Made by a program: the position numbers and the translations under genes
Assembly (NCBI RefSeq): GCF_001884105.1
Contig: NZ_MACI01000088.1
Span: 1-64,000, forward strand
Source of the DNA: Bacillus luti
GTDB taxonomy: Bacteria > Bacillota > Bacilli > Bacillales > Bacillaceae_G
DNA: 64,000 bases
Direction of reading: 5' to 3'
In this document: in pieces, positions 24,195 through 32,212 of the stretch
How positions within the stretch are numbered: position 1 is the first letter of the stretch
Layout of the letters: every line of letters starts with the position of its first letter
The notes under the pieces: model-generated
Databases searched by the model: none
What the model was told of the DNA's origin: nothing
The model's input: only the letters and a program-made list of their open reading frames with translations

Positions 24195-24296
24195 ATGATG
24201 AACAAAATGAAATCAAATAATTTTTTAAATACAATGGGCATGGTGCTATCCGCACTTGTCGATGCAAAAGCAGTTGCAACTACATTAAACAAATAA
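24195..24296 (+). CDS. Tiny amphipathic peptide, VDAKAV family (family A)
   Basis: This 33-residue ORF (MMNKMKSNNFLNTMGMVLSA then LVDAKAVATTLNK) has AAAAGGAGCGG upstream. It differs from the 20680 copy at five positions, all conservative, which suggests selection on the peptide sequence. It is the upstream partner of the family B gene 12 nt later. Function unknown. Confidence 0.7.
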   Translation: MMNKMKSNNFLNTMGMVLSALVDAKAVATTLNK

Positions 24297-24308
24297 GGAG
24301 AGATTATA

Positions 24309-24410
24309 ATGAACAACATTACTTTCAACAAATCAGACTTTATCGGACTTGCAAGTGGAGCTACTCTTCTTACAGCGTTCATTTACACACTTGCCCAAGG
24401 TCTTGTTTAA
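24309..24410 (+). CDS. Tiny membrane peptide, ASG-type (family B)
   Basis: This 33-residue ORF (MNNITFNKSDFIGLASGATL then LTAFIYTLAQGLV) follows AAGGAGAGATT. It has one membrane helix and is two residues longer than the copies at 20794 and 21773. The conserved block is F-N-K-x-DF-x-x-LASG-x-x-LLT-x-FIY. It completes the second intact A+B pair. Function unknown. Confidence 0.7.
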   Translation: MNNITFNKSDFIGLASGATLLTAFIYTLAQGLV

Positions 24411-24442
24411 CACTTTGTTTCCCCAAACCCCTTTATATATAG

Positions 24443-24477
24443 AAAAAGCTGCTTGTCTTATGGACAAGCAGCTTTTT
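24443..24477. terminator. Bidirectional intrinsic terminator
   Basis: The stem AAAAAGCTGCTTGTC/GACAAGCAGCTTTTT has a 5-nt loop. It ends the peptide pair and the convergent regulator gene. Confidence 0.88.
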
Positions 24478-25396
24478 AGTTTGTTTCATATATAATTTGA
24501 CCTGTTTTCGTCATATCGTATCCTCCAATCGCTTTTAATTCATTATGAAATTCTTCCGATTGCAGAATATCTTTCACAACTTCGATCAGCTCTTCATTTT
24601 CTTTATTCTTCAAAATCACTAAATCATACTGTTCTTTCATAATTGGAATAAAGTCTACATTTACAATCTGTGAAAACTTTTCTGATCCTACTCCCACGTC
24701 AGCTTTTCCATTCGCGACTTGCGTGGCAACACCAAGATGATTCGATTCTTCCCATTCATATCCACTAATACGTTCTTTATTTAACTTTTGAATGCGTAAT
24801 TGCTCATCCACCAGCACCCTAATACCAGAACCTTTTTCTCGATTTACAAATCGTATAGATGAATGAGATAAATCAGCCCATGTTTTTATATTTTTTGGAT
24901 TCCCCTTTTGCACATAAAACCCAACGTTCCTTGATAATAAATTAATCATAATACATGGTTGTCCAACTAAAATACGTTTTACGTAAGGAACATTATATGT
25001 ACCAGTTTCGCCATCAAATAAATGCAAGCTAACGATGCTTCCTTCGCCTTGATACATTTTTACTAAACTCGTTAAACTACCTTGATATGCCCGTAATATA
25101 TTAGAACTTGGCAAACCATTTTCTATACGCTTTGCCAACATATCTAACGTTAGTTCTTGTCCGCTAATAATGCATGTATTCGAGATACTATTGCCGTCAT
25201 TCTTTACAGGGGCAACTTGTACCTTTCCTGTTTTCATTTGCTTAATATATTGTTCTAAATCTGCTGCATCAATACGCATCTGTCTACCAACTCTATAAGA
25301 AGGAAGTTCTCCTTTTTTAATTAAGTCGTATACAGTTAGTTTTGATACTTTTAATCGCTTTGCTACCTCTTCCGTTGTGTAGGAATGATGATCCAT
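24476..25396 (-). CDS. HTH plus PBP-like regulator of the molybdate locus
   Basis: This 306-residue one-component regulator has an excisionase/MerR-like helix-turn-helix (SYTTEEVAKRLKVSKLTVYD, near residue 10) fused to a periplasmic-binding-protein-like domain of the kind found in molybdate/tungstate sensing proteins (VNREKGSGIRVLVDEQL, GVATQVANGKADVGVG). It is divergent from modA-modB and probably senses molybdate in the cytoplasm. ATG 25396 is chosen from GTGAGGA 8 nt upstream. It replaces the ModE type (winged HTH plus Mop domains) seen in other bacteria. Confidence 0.8.
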   Translation of the reverse strand: MDHHSYTTEEVAKRLKVSKLTVYDLIKKGELPSYRVGRQMRIDAADLEQYIKQMKTGKVQVAPVKNDGNSISNTCIISGQELTLDMLAKRIENGLPSSNILRAYQGSLTSLVKMYQGEGSIVSLHLFDGETGTYNVPYVKRILVGQPCIMINLLSRNVGFYVQKGNPKNIKTWADLSHSSIRFVNREKGSGIRVLVDEQLRIQKLNKERISGYEWEESNHLGVATQVANGKADVGVGSEKFSQIVNVDFIPIMKEQYDLVILKNKENEELIEVVKDILQSEEFHNELKAIGGYDMTKTGQIIYETN

Positions 25397-25490
25397 AGAC
25401 GATTCCTCACTTTCTCCCTTCATTGTAACAAAGAAAAGAATATTTCTCCTATTTTTTAAAAACATCTACATGTTCAAATTATATCCAATT

Positions 25491-25530
25491 ATAACTAGTT
25501 ATATTTAGTTATAATTAGTTATAATTGAAT
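25491..25530. promoter_or_regulatory. Tandem 10-bp direct repeats, candidate operator of the mod locus
   Basis: Consecutive decamers ATAACTAGTT, ATATTTAGTT, ATAATTAGTT and ATAATTGAAT form a helically phased array between the divergent regulator and modA. It probably holds the regulator binding sites and overlaps the modA promoter region. Confidence 0.6.
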
Positions 25531-25556
25531 ATGTCAAAACGAAAGGGGATTTTTTT

Positions 25557-26363
25557 ATGAATAAGTTTACATTACGATCCATCGGGGCACTTATACTTTC
25601 TTTTCTTCTTATCTTTAGTGTTGCATGTACAAGCGGAGATAAGAAAGAGAAATCAACCGCTAAAGAAGAAAAAGCAGTTGAACTTACTATATCAGCAGCT
25701 GCAAGCTTACAAGATGCGCTAAAGGAGATTGAAACAAAATATAAAGAAAAAGAACCTAATATTAAACTTTCTTTTAACTTCGGCGCTTCTGGTGCACTTC
25801 AACAACAAATTGAACAAGGTGCACCTGCTGATTTATTCTTCTCAGCAGCCGAAGATAAATTCCAAACTCTTGTTAAAAAAGGCTTCATTAATGAAAAAGA
25901 AGGGAAAAATCTTCTTGGAAATGAACTAGTTCTAGTCATCCCTAAGGATAGCTCTCTTACAAAATTTCAAGATTTAAAAGATGAGGAAATCAAAAAAATC
26001 GCACTTGGTACACCTGAATCTGTACCTGCCGGAAAATACGCGAAGGCTTCTCTAACACATGAAAACCTTTGGAATGATGTTCAAAATAAAATCGTATTTA
26101 CAAAAGACGTTCGCCAAGTGTTAACATATGTAGAAACAGGTAATGTCGATGCGGGTATCGTATACAAAACAGATGCTCTCATTTCAGACAAAGTAAAAAT
26201 TGGTGAAACAGCAGCAGCTACATCTCATGAGCCAATCCACTATCCTTTAGGCGTTATAAAGGAATCTAAGCATAAGAAAGAGGCGACTTCATTTTATGAA
26301 TATTTGCAGTCAAAAGATGCACAATCTATCTTTAAGAAATATGGATTTACAGTCCTGTCATAA
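25557..26363 (+). CDS. modA: Molybdate-binding lipoprotein ModA
   Basis: This 268-residue substrate-binding lipoprotein of the molybdate ABC importer has a signal peptide with lipobox IFSVAC and then the ModA fold, opening with ELTISAAASLQDALKEI and containing FNFGASGALQQQIEQGAPADLFFSA; its Ser/Ala/Tyr residues ligate the oxyanion. AAAGGGGATTTTTTT precedes the ATG. It is followed 5 nt later by modB. Molybdate is needed for the molybdenum cofactor, for example in nitrate reductase. Confidence 0.92.
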   Translation: MNKFTLRSIGALILSFLLIFSVACTSGDKKEKSTAKEEKAVELTISAAASLQDALKEIETKYKEKEPNIKLSFNFGASGALQQQIEQGAPADLFFSAAEDKFQTLVKKGFINEKEGKNLLGNELVLVIPKDSSLTKFQDLKDEEIKKIALGTPESVPAGKYAKASLTHENLWNDVQNKIVFTKDVRQVLTYVETGNVDAGIVYKTDALISDKVKIGETAAATSHEPIHYPLGVIKESKHKKEATSFYEYLQSKDAQSIFKKYGFTVLS

Positions 26364-26368
26364 TTGCT

Positions 26369-27043
26369 ATGAGCTTTGATGCTATTTTGTCACCAATCTT
26401 TCTATCTTTACGGGTAGCTGCATGTGCCACCATAATCGTTACAATTTTAGGAACGATTATCGGACGAGCGTTAGCACGCTCCTCATGGAGATATAAAGTA
26501 ATATTAGAAACTATTTTCTTATTACCAATGGTACTTCCGCCAACTGTAATTGGCTTTTTTCTCATTATCATTTTTGGAAATAACAGTCCCATCGGAACTT
26601 GGATAGAATCAATATTTCAGCAATCTATTATGTTCACATCTACTGCTGCTATCATTGCTTCTACAGTTGTTTCATTTCCGCTTATGTACCAATCGGCAAA
26701 GACAGGATTTTCTATCGCGAATGTACAAATTGAAGAGAGCGCCCGCGATCTTGGTGCAAGTGAATATCAAGTTTTTCTACACGTCACACTTCCGCTTGCA
26801 TTTCCTGCCTTACTAAGCGGAATGATTTTGAGCTTTGTTCGTGCGCTCGGTGAGTTTGGTGCTACACTCATGTTTGCCGGAAACATTCCTGGTAAAACAC
26901 AGACTATCCCAACTGCAATTTACATGGCCATTGATGCAAGCAATATGCAGCTCGCCTGGACGCTTGTAGTTATCACTATTAGTATGTCACTCCTATTTCT
27001 GCTATGTATTCAGCTTATTAACAAAAGAATTACTCACTCTTAA
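26369..27043 (+). CDS. modB: Molybdate ABC transporter permease ModB
   Basis: This 224-residue permease has five to six helices, with the EAA loop EESARDLGASEYQVFLHVTL near residue 128 contacting the ATPase. The motif RALGEFGATLMFAGN is diagnostic for ModB/CysT-type oxyanion permeases. It starts 5 nt after the modA stop. No modC ATPase follows: the next element is a terminator. The system must borrow an ATPase encoded elsewhere. Confidence 0.92.
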   Translation: MSFDAILSPIFLSLRVAACATIIVTILGTIIGRALARSSWRYKVILETIFLLPMVLPPTVIGFFLIIIFGNNSPIGTWIESIFQQSIMFTSTAAIIASTVVSFPLMYQSAKTGFSIANVQIEESARDLGASEYQVFLHVTLPLAFPALLSGMILSFVRALGEFGATLMFAGNIPGKTQTIPTAIYMAIDASNMQLAWTLVVITISMSLLFLLCIQLINKRITHS

Positions 27044-27073
27044 AGCAGCTTTTTTCGAAGCTGCTTCTTTATT
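27042..27073 (+). terminator. Intrinsic terminator after modB
   Basis: The stem AAAGCAGCTT/AAGCTGCTT has a loop of about 6 nt and a CTTTATTT tail, overlapping the modB stop. Confidence 0.75.
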
Positions 27074-27249
27074 TCTTAGGAAATAAAATATACCTTCGGG
27101 AAATAACTGAATTTTACCTTTTATTAAAATATACATTTTATTTGAATTCACTTTCTAAAATAGGCAATTTCCTGTTATTATATGGAGGTGTTTCAAAAAA
27201 TGAAGAAATGAAAACGCATTTATATTGTGAATTCTTCATCCTGTTTTAG

Positions 27250-27292
27250 CGATCGGTAATCTTCTACTCTATTAGTGGGGCATTACCGATCG
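27250..27292 (+). promoter_or_regulatory. Perfect hairpin in the glcU leader
   Basis: CGATCGGTAAT (27250-27260) and ATTACCGATCG (27282-27292) form an 11-bp stem with a 21-nt loop, 51 nt before the glcU start. There is no T-run, so it is not a normal terminator. It may be an operator palindrome or an RNA element controlling sugar uptake. Confidence 0.45.
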
Positions 27293-27343
27293 TTAGAACG
27301 ATATGTAATTATATTGGTATAGGAAATCGAAGGGAGTCTTGTA

Positions 27344-28195
27344 ATGGACATTTTATTAGCGCTTCTTCCTGCAATTGCATGGGGAAACATCTTATTAGTA
27401 AGCGTAAAAATGGGCGGTGGTGCATATAGCCAAACGGTAGGTATGACAATCGGTGCTCTATTCTTCGCAACAATTATGTATGTATTTACTCAACCAGCTT
27501 TAACAATGACAGTCTTGATTGTTGGTTTTATTTCAGGTTTGTTCTGGGCTTTAGGACAAGTAAACCAATTAAAAACAGTTGAAAAACTAGGTGTTTCAAC
27601 TACCGTAACAATTTCTACTGGTATGCAACTTGTTGCAACTTCTATCTTTGGGGTTATCGCTTTCCGTGAGTGGACTACTACAACAACGATTGTTCTGGGA
27701 ACGATTGCAATCCTATTAATCGTAGTTGGTGTTGTATTCACATCATTAGATGATAAAGAAAATGCTCAGCCACCAGGACAATTGAAAAAAGGACTTCTTA
27801 CTTTAATTGTTTCTACTTTTGGCTATCTTGTATATGTAATTATTATTCGTTGGTATAATATCGACGGTTGGTCTGCTATTTTACCACAAGCAGTTGGTAT
27901 GTTTGTTGGTGCGGTTGTACTGACATCTAAACATAAACCATTTAACAAATATGCAATCCGTAATGCTCTATCTGGTTTACTATGGGGAACAGGAAACTTA
28001 TTCTTACTTCTTTCCTTACCACGTGTCGGAGTTGCGACAAGCTTCCCGTTATCTCAAACTGGAATCGTTATCTCAACATTCGGTGCGATTGTCTTCTTAG
28101 GTGAAAAGAAAACAAAACGTCAATTGATCTTTATTGCACTAGGTAGTGTTTTAATTATCGGCGGCGCTGTATTACTAGGTATGACAAAAGCATAA
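27344..28195 (+). CDS. glcU: Glucose/sugar uptake transporter GlcU (GRP family)
   Basis: This 283-residue membrane protein of the glucose/ribose porter family has ten predicted helices, typical openings LLALLPAIAWGNILLVS and a duplicated architecture (GLLWGTGNLFLLLSL in the second half). B. subtilis GlcU imports glucose by proton symport for use by glucose dehydrogenase. ATG 27344 follows AAGGGAG. It is monocistronic, with a leader hairpin and a strong terminator. Confidence 0.88.
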   Translation: MDILLALLPAIAWGNILLVSVKMGGGAYSQTVGMTIGALFFATIMYVFTQPALTMTVLIVGFISGLFWALGQVNQLKTVEKLGVSTTVTISTGMQLVATSIFGVIAFREWTTTTTIVLGTIAILLIVVGVVFTSLDDKENAQPPGQLKKGLLTLIVSTFGYLVYVIIIRWYNIDGWSAILPQAVGMFVGAVVLTSKHKPFNKYAIRNALSGLLWGTGNLFLLLSLPRVGVATSFPLSQTGIVISTFGAIVFLGEKKTKRQLIFIALGSVLIIGGAVLLGMTKA

Positions 28196-28209
28196 ATTTA
28201 TAATCTATT

Positions 28210-28244
28210 AATCCCTGAAGCATAACTGCTTCAGGGATTTTTTA
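28210..28244 (+). terminator. Intrinsic terminator of glcU
   Basis: The stem AATCCCTGAAGCA/TGCTTCAGGGATT has a 4-nt loop and a T-run. Confidence 0.9.
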
Positions 28245-28407
28245 TTAAAACTATTTTTCAAATATAATAACTTTTATAACCTTATTTATATCAACCCTCC
28301 TCCCTCCATTTTCATCCTTCTCGCGATAAGCCTTTTCTTTTTACAAAATTCTCTTAAAAATGGTATCGTTTTTTATAACATATTCTCATCAGAAAGGAAT
28401 AAAGGAT

Positions 28408-29211
28408 ATGCTAACTAAACATCGAATTTTATTTATTGGTGCTGGTCGTATGGCAGAAGCTATATTTTCCGGATTACTGAAAACAAGTAAAGAATACATC
28501 GAAGAAATTATCATTTCCAACCGAAGCAACGTAGCAAAATTAGAACAATTACAAGGGCAATATGATGTGTCTATTACAACCGATTGGAAGCAGCATGTTA
28601 CATCTGTTGATACGATTGTTTTAGCAATGCCACCTTCTGCACATGAAGAATTATTAGCAGAGTTATCTCCGTTACTATCGAATCAACTTGTCGTAACGGT
28701 AGCTGCTGGCATTGGTCCATCTTATTTAGAAGCGAGACTTCCCGGGGGGACGCCTGTTGCTTGGATTATGCCAAATACAGCTGCTGAAATTGGAAAGTCT
28801 ATCTCCTTATATACAATGGGACAATCAGTAACCGAGATGCATCTGGAAACCCTGCAACTGCTTTTAAGAGGAATTGGTACTTCGCAACTTTGCACTGAGG
28901 AAGAAGTGCATCAACTTACTGCAGTTACTGGAAGTGCACCAGCCTTCCTTTATTACTTTGCCGAAAGCTTAATTGAAGCAACAATAAGTTATGGAGTCGA
29001 TGAGGCAACTGCAAAACATCTTGTCATTCAAATGATTTCTGGCTCTGCTTCTATGCTTGAACAAACGCAAGATCCAGCTAACCTCCGCGAACAAGTAACA
29101 ACACCAGGTGGTTCCACAGCTGAAGGTCTCAAAACTTTATATGAGTATAATTTTTCAGAAGCAATTCAAAAAGCAGTAGAAGCAACAAACAAAAAAGCTA
29201 GGGGGAAATAA
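28408..29211 (+). CDS. proC: Pyrroline-5-carboxylate reductase
   Basis: This 267-residue NADPH-dependent enzyme performs the last step of proline synthesis. The N-terminal Rossmann motif is FIGAGRMAEAIFSGL; the C-terminal dimerisation/catalytic domain includes ITAVTGSAPAFLYYFAESL-like and TTPGGSTAEGL motifs. I chose ATG 28408 after AAAGGAATAAAGGAT; the upstream in-frame start at 28360 lacks a ribosome binding site. The aldo/keto reductase starts 2 nt after its stop, so the two are co-transcribed. Bacilli often carry several ProC paralogues. Confidence 0.92.
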   Translation: MLTKHRILFIGAGRMAEAIFSGLLKTSKEYIEEIIISNRSNVAKLEQLQGQYDVSITTDWKQHVTSVDTIVLAMPPSAHEELLAELSPLLSNQLVVTVAAGIGPSYLEARLPGGTPVAWIMPNTAAEIGKSISLYTMGQSVTEMHLETLQLLLRGIGTSQLCTEEEVHQLTAVTGSAPAFLYYFAESLIEATISYGVDEATAKHLVIQMISGSASMLEQTQDPANLREQVTTPGGSTAEGLKTLYEYNFSEAIQKAVEATNKKARGK

Positions 29212-29212
29212 T

Positions 29213-30046
29213 ATGAGTTTAACAAGTTTAAAAGACTATACAACACTACATAACGGTGTAAAAATGCCTTGGTTCGGTTTAGGTGTTTTTAAAGTAGAAG
29301 ATGGTTCAGAAGTAATTGATTCTGTAAAAGCAGCAATTAAAAATGGCTACCGCAGCATCGATACTGCTGCAATCTATCAAAACGAAGAAGGCGTTGGACA
29401 AGCGATCCGTGAATCAGGTGTTTCACGTGAAGAATTATTCATTACATCAAAAGTGTGGAATAGCGATCAAGGCTATGAAACAACACTTCAGGCATTTGAA
29501 ACTACATTAGAAAAATTAGGCCTAGAATATTTAGATTTATATTTAGTACATTGGCCTGTAAAAGGAAAATATACTGAATCATGGAAAGCGTTAGAAAAAC
29601 TTTATAAAGACGGCCGTGTTCGCGCTATTGGTGTGAGTAATTTCCACATTCACCATTTGCAAGATGTATTTGAAATCGCTGAAATTAAACCAATGGTTAA
29701 CCAAGTAGAATACCATCCACGTTTAGCTCAAGAAGAATTACACACTTTCTGTAAAGAACATAATATCCAACTTGAAGCTTGGTCACCATTAATGCAAGGA
29801 CAACTACTTGATAATCCAACGTTACAAGAAATTGCGACGAAATATAATAAATCAACTGCGCAAATTATTTTACGCTGGGATTTACAAAACGAAGTTGTAA
29901 CAATCCCTAAATCTATTAAAGAACATCGCATTATTGAAAATGCAAATATATTCGATTTTGAATTAAGTACTGATGACATGAAAGCAATTCAAGCACTCAA
30001 TGAAGATCGTCGCGTTGGTCCAGATCCAGATAACTTTAACTTCTAG
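29213..30046 (+). CDS. Aldo/keto reductase
   Basis: This 277-residue TIM-barrel NADPH oxidoreductase has the AKR tetrad: Asp and Tyr in SIDTAAIYQNE, Lys in ITSKVWN and His in LVHWPVKGK, plus the cofactor-binding IPKSIKEHRI. It resembles YvgN/YtbE, which reduce methylglyoxal and other aldehydes. AGGGGGAAATAAT ahead of the ATG overlaps the proC end. The substrate is uncertain; detoxification of reactive aldehydes is a reasonable inference. Confidence 0.9.
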   Translation: MSLTSLKDYTTLHNGVKMPWFGLGVFKVEDGSEVIDSVKAAIKNGYRSIDTAAIYQNEEGVGQAIRESGVSREELFITSKVWNSDQGYETTLQAFETTLEKLGLEYLDLYLVHWPVKGKYTESWKALEKLYKDGRVRAIGVSNFHIHHLQDVFEIAEIKPMVNQVEYHPRLAQEELHTFCKEHNIQLEAWSPLMQGQLLDNPTLQEIATKYNKSTAQIILRWDLQNEVVTIPKSIKEHRIIENANIFDFELSTDDMKAIQALNEDRRVGPDPDNFNF

Positions 30047-30049
30047 TAG

Positions 30050-30079
30050 AAAAACCACTGCCATATGCAGTGGTTTTTT
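30050..30079 (+). terminator. Intrinsic terminator after the aldo/keto reductase
   Basis: The stem AAAAACCACTG/GCAGTGGTTTTT has a short loop and a T-run. Confidence 0.9.
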
Positions 30080-30119
30080 CGTTAAAGAAAACTGAAAATT
30101 TAAACTATATTTCATTAGG

Positions 30120-30148
30120 TTGACACTTCATTATCCAAGGTGTAAGAT
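30120..30148 (+). promoter_or_regulatory. Sigma-A promoter of the SAM-riboswitch oppA transcript
   Basis: TTGACA (30120-30125), 17 nt, TAAGAT (30143-30148), about 50 nt before the riboswitch aptamer. Confidence 0.7.
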
Positions 30149-30197
30149 TTTGAATTATCAAAGAAACACAAAAATTAATAAAATTTATTCGTTTACT

Positions 30198-30305
30198 CAT
30201 TGTATCAAGAGAGGTGGAGGGACTGGCCCTTTGAAACCTCGGCAACAGGTTCATTTTGAATACTGTGCCACTTCCTGCAAGCTTTATGGCTTGAAAGATA
30301 GAATG
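30198..30305 (+). ncRNA. SAM-I (S-box) riboswitch upstream of oppA
   Basis: P1 pairs CATTGTATC with GATAGAATG. The core shows AGAGAGGTGGAGGGACTGGC, then CCTTTGAAACCTCGGCAACA, CTGTGCCACTTCCTGCAAGC and CTTGAAAGATAG, all conserved S-box blocks (the usual GTGCTAATTCC is GTGCCACTTCC). The terminator at 30344 lies downstream, so SAM should switch the binding protein gene at 30437 off. The expected signal is methionine/SAM shortage. Confidence 0.92.
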
Positions 30306-30343
30306 AGGGAATTCGTTTATATACGGGTGCATAACTTGTACGT

Positions 30344-30382
30344 AAAAATCCCTCTTTCTCAATATGAAAAGAGGGATTTTTT
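30344..30382 (+). terminator. Riboswitch-controlled terminator before oppA
   Basis: The stem AAAAATCCCTCTT/AAGAGGGATTTTT is followed by a T-run. ATGAGGGA just after the aptamer can pair with the CCCTC arm as antiterminator. Confidence 0.85.
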
Positions 30383-30436
30383 ATTTTTCATTTCCCTCAT
30401 CATCATCCAAACTTAATTATTTAGGAGGAAAATCAA

Positions 30437-32077
30437 ATGAAAAAGAAGTTTGTACCCGGTATTGCATCAGTTGTAGGAGTAAGTATTTTATTAACTGGTT
30501 GCGGTAGTTATAAAAACGAAGCAAGCGGAGCAAATGCAAAAGACGAGGCACCTAGTAAACAGGTTTTAAACTTATCTTCACCTACTGAAATACGAACAAT
30601 GGATACAGCTCGAGCTACAGATACTGATTCTGGTCAAGTAATGAGAAACGTATTTGAAGGTTTGTATAATCTTGGTGAAGGTAACAAACCTGTCCCTGGC
30701 GTTGCAAAATCCCATGAAGTAAATAGCGATAAAACGAAATACACATTCCATTTACGAGATTCAAAATGGTCAAACGGTACTCCTGTTACCGCGAAAGATT
30801 TTGTCTTCGCTTGGCAAAGAGCTGTCGATCCAGCAACAGCCTCTGAATATGCATTTCTATTCTTTGATATTAAAAATGCAACAAAAATTAACAACAAAGA
30901 GCTTCCAGCCGATCAACTTGGTGTAAAAGCAATTGATGACCATACGTTTGAGGTAGAATTAGAGCGTCCTGTTCCGTATTTTATTAGCTTAACAGCGTTC
31001 CCAACATTTCTACCAATTAACGAGGAATTCTTTAAAGCACAAGGTGATAAGTACGCTTTAGAAGATAATACAATCTTGTACAACGGAGCTTTTACACTAA
31101 GCGATTGGAAGCACGAACAAAGCTTTAAATTCAAGAAAAACCCTACCTATTGGGATAAAGATGCTGTCAAACTAGAAGAAATCAATTTTAACGTCGTGAA
31201 AGAAAAATCAACAGAAGTAAATTTATTTGAATCTAAACAATTAGACCGTATAAAATTAACGTCTGATTTTGTTGATAAATATAAAAAGGATGGTAACTTT
31301 AAAGAACGTCCGAACGTAGGCGTACAATTTTTACGTATGAATCAGCAAAACAAAGTGCTGCAAAACGTTTCTGCACGCCAAGCAATTGATCAAACGATTG
31401 ATCGAAAATCCTTTGTAAATACGTTATTAAATGATGGCTCTACACCAACCTTTAGTCTCGTTCCAAAAAACTTTGCAAAAGGACCTGACGGAACAGACTT
31501 CCGCGTTGCAAACGGCGATTTAACAAAGGTTGATACAAAATCGGCACAAGAATTATGGAAAAAGGCAAAACAAGAACTTGGATCTGAAAAAATAACGTTA
31601 GAATTATTAACAAGTGATGGTGACCTTGAGAAGAAAACTGGTGAATTCTTAAAAGGACAACTAGAAAAGAATTTAGATGGCTTAACAGTAAATATAAAAC
31701 CGCAACCGCGTAAGCAACAAGTTTCGCTTTTATTAAAAGGTGACTACGAAATCGGAATTGATGGCTGGAGCCCTGACTTTGCGGATCCAATTACATTCCT
31801 TGAGCTATTTACAACGAATAACCCTTATAACTTAGATCATTACTCTAATAAGGAGTTCGATGAAACAATAGCAAAAGTGAAAACAACTTTAGCTGGTGAT
31901 GAAAAAGCTCGCTGGGAAGCATTACTAGCATCCGAGAAAATATTATTTAAAGACTCTGTTATCGCTCCTCTTTATCAAAAGGGAGAATCTTATTTAGAAC
32001 GTTCTTATGTGAAAGGAATTGTGCAAGTAGACTTTGCAGGTCAATTAAACTTCAAATGGGCAAAAATTGAAAAATAA
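30437..32077 (+). CDS. oppA: Oligopeptide-binding lipoprotein OppA, SAM-regulated
   Basis: This 546-residue SBP_bac_5 lipoprotein has signal peptide and lipobox ILLTGC (Cys near residue 22), then the peptide-binding fold with SKWSNGTPVTAKDFVFAWQR and KPQPRKQQVSLLLKGDYEIG. It is a close paralogue of the protein at 32459, same length and aligned throughout. ATG 30437 follows TAGGAGGAAAATCA. It has its own SAM riboswitch and a terminator after the stop, so it is a stand-alone receptor that must work with a permease/ATPase set made elsewhere. Methionine-containing peptides are the inferred ligands. Confidence 0.9.
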   Translation: MKKKFVPGIASVVGVSILLTGCGSYKNEASGANAKDEAPSKQVLNLSSPTEIRTMDTARATDTDSGQVMRNVFEGLYNLGEGNKPVPGVAKSHEVNSDKTKYTFHLRDSKWSNGTPVTAKDFVFAWQRAVDPATASEYAFLFFDIKNATKINNKELPADQLGVKAIDDHTFEVELERPVPYFISLTAFPTFLPINEEFFKAQGDKYALEDNTILYNGAFTLSDWKHEQSFKFKKNPTYWDKDAVKLEEINFNVVKEKSTEVNLFESKQLDRIKLTSDFVDKYKKDGNFKERPNVGVQFLRMNQQNKVLQNVSARQAIDQTIDRKSFVNTLLNDGSTPTFSLVPKNFAKGPDGTDFRVANGDLTKVDTKSAQELWKKAKQELGSEKITLELLTSDGDLEKKTGEFLKGQLEKNLDGLTVNIKPQPRKQQVSLLLKGDYEIGIDGWSPDFADPITFLELFTTNNPYNLDHYSNKEFDETIAKVKTTLAGDEKARWEALLASEKILFKDSVIAPLYQKGESYLERSYVKGIVQVDFAGQLNFKWAKIEK

Positions 32078-32135
32078 ACTGTAACTTTGACCAACGTTAT
32101 TCCACCATACTAATTATTTTTTCGCAAAACGCATT

Positions 32136-32174
32136 AAAAGTAGGTTCCTTAATACACGGGAATCTACTTTTTTA
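32136..32174 (+). terminator. Intrinsic terminator of the first oppA
   Basis: The stem AAAAGTAGGTTCC/GGGAATCTACTTTT (one mismatch) has a T-run. Confidence 0.8.
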
Positions 32175-32212
32175 ATATATTATTTCAAGAAATTAACATT
32201 CTATTTTTATTA

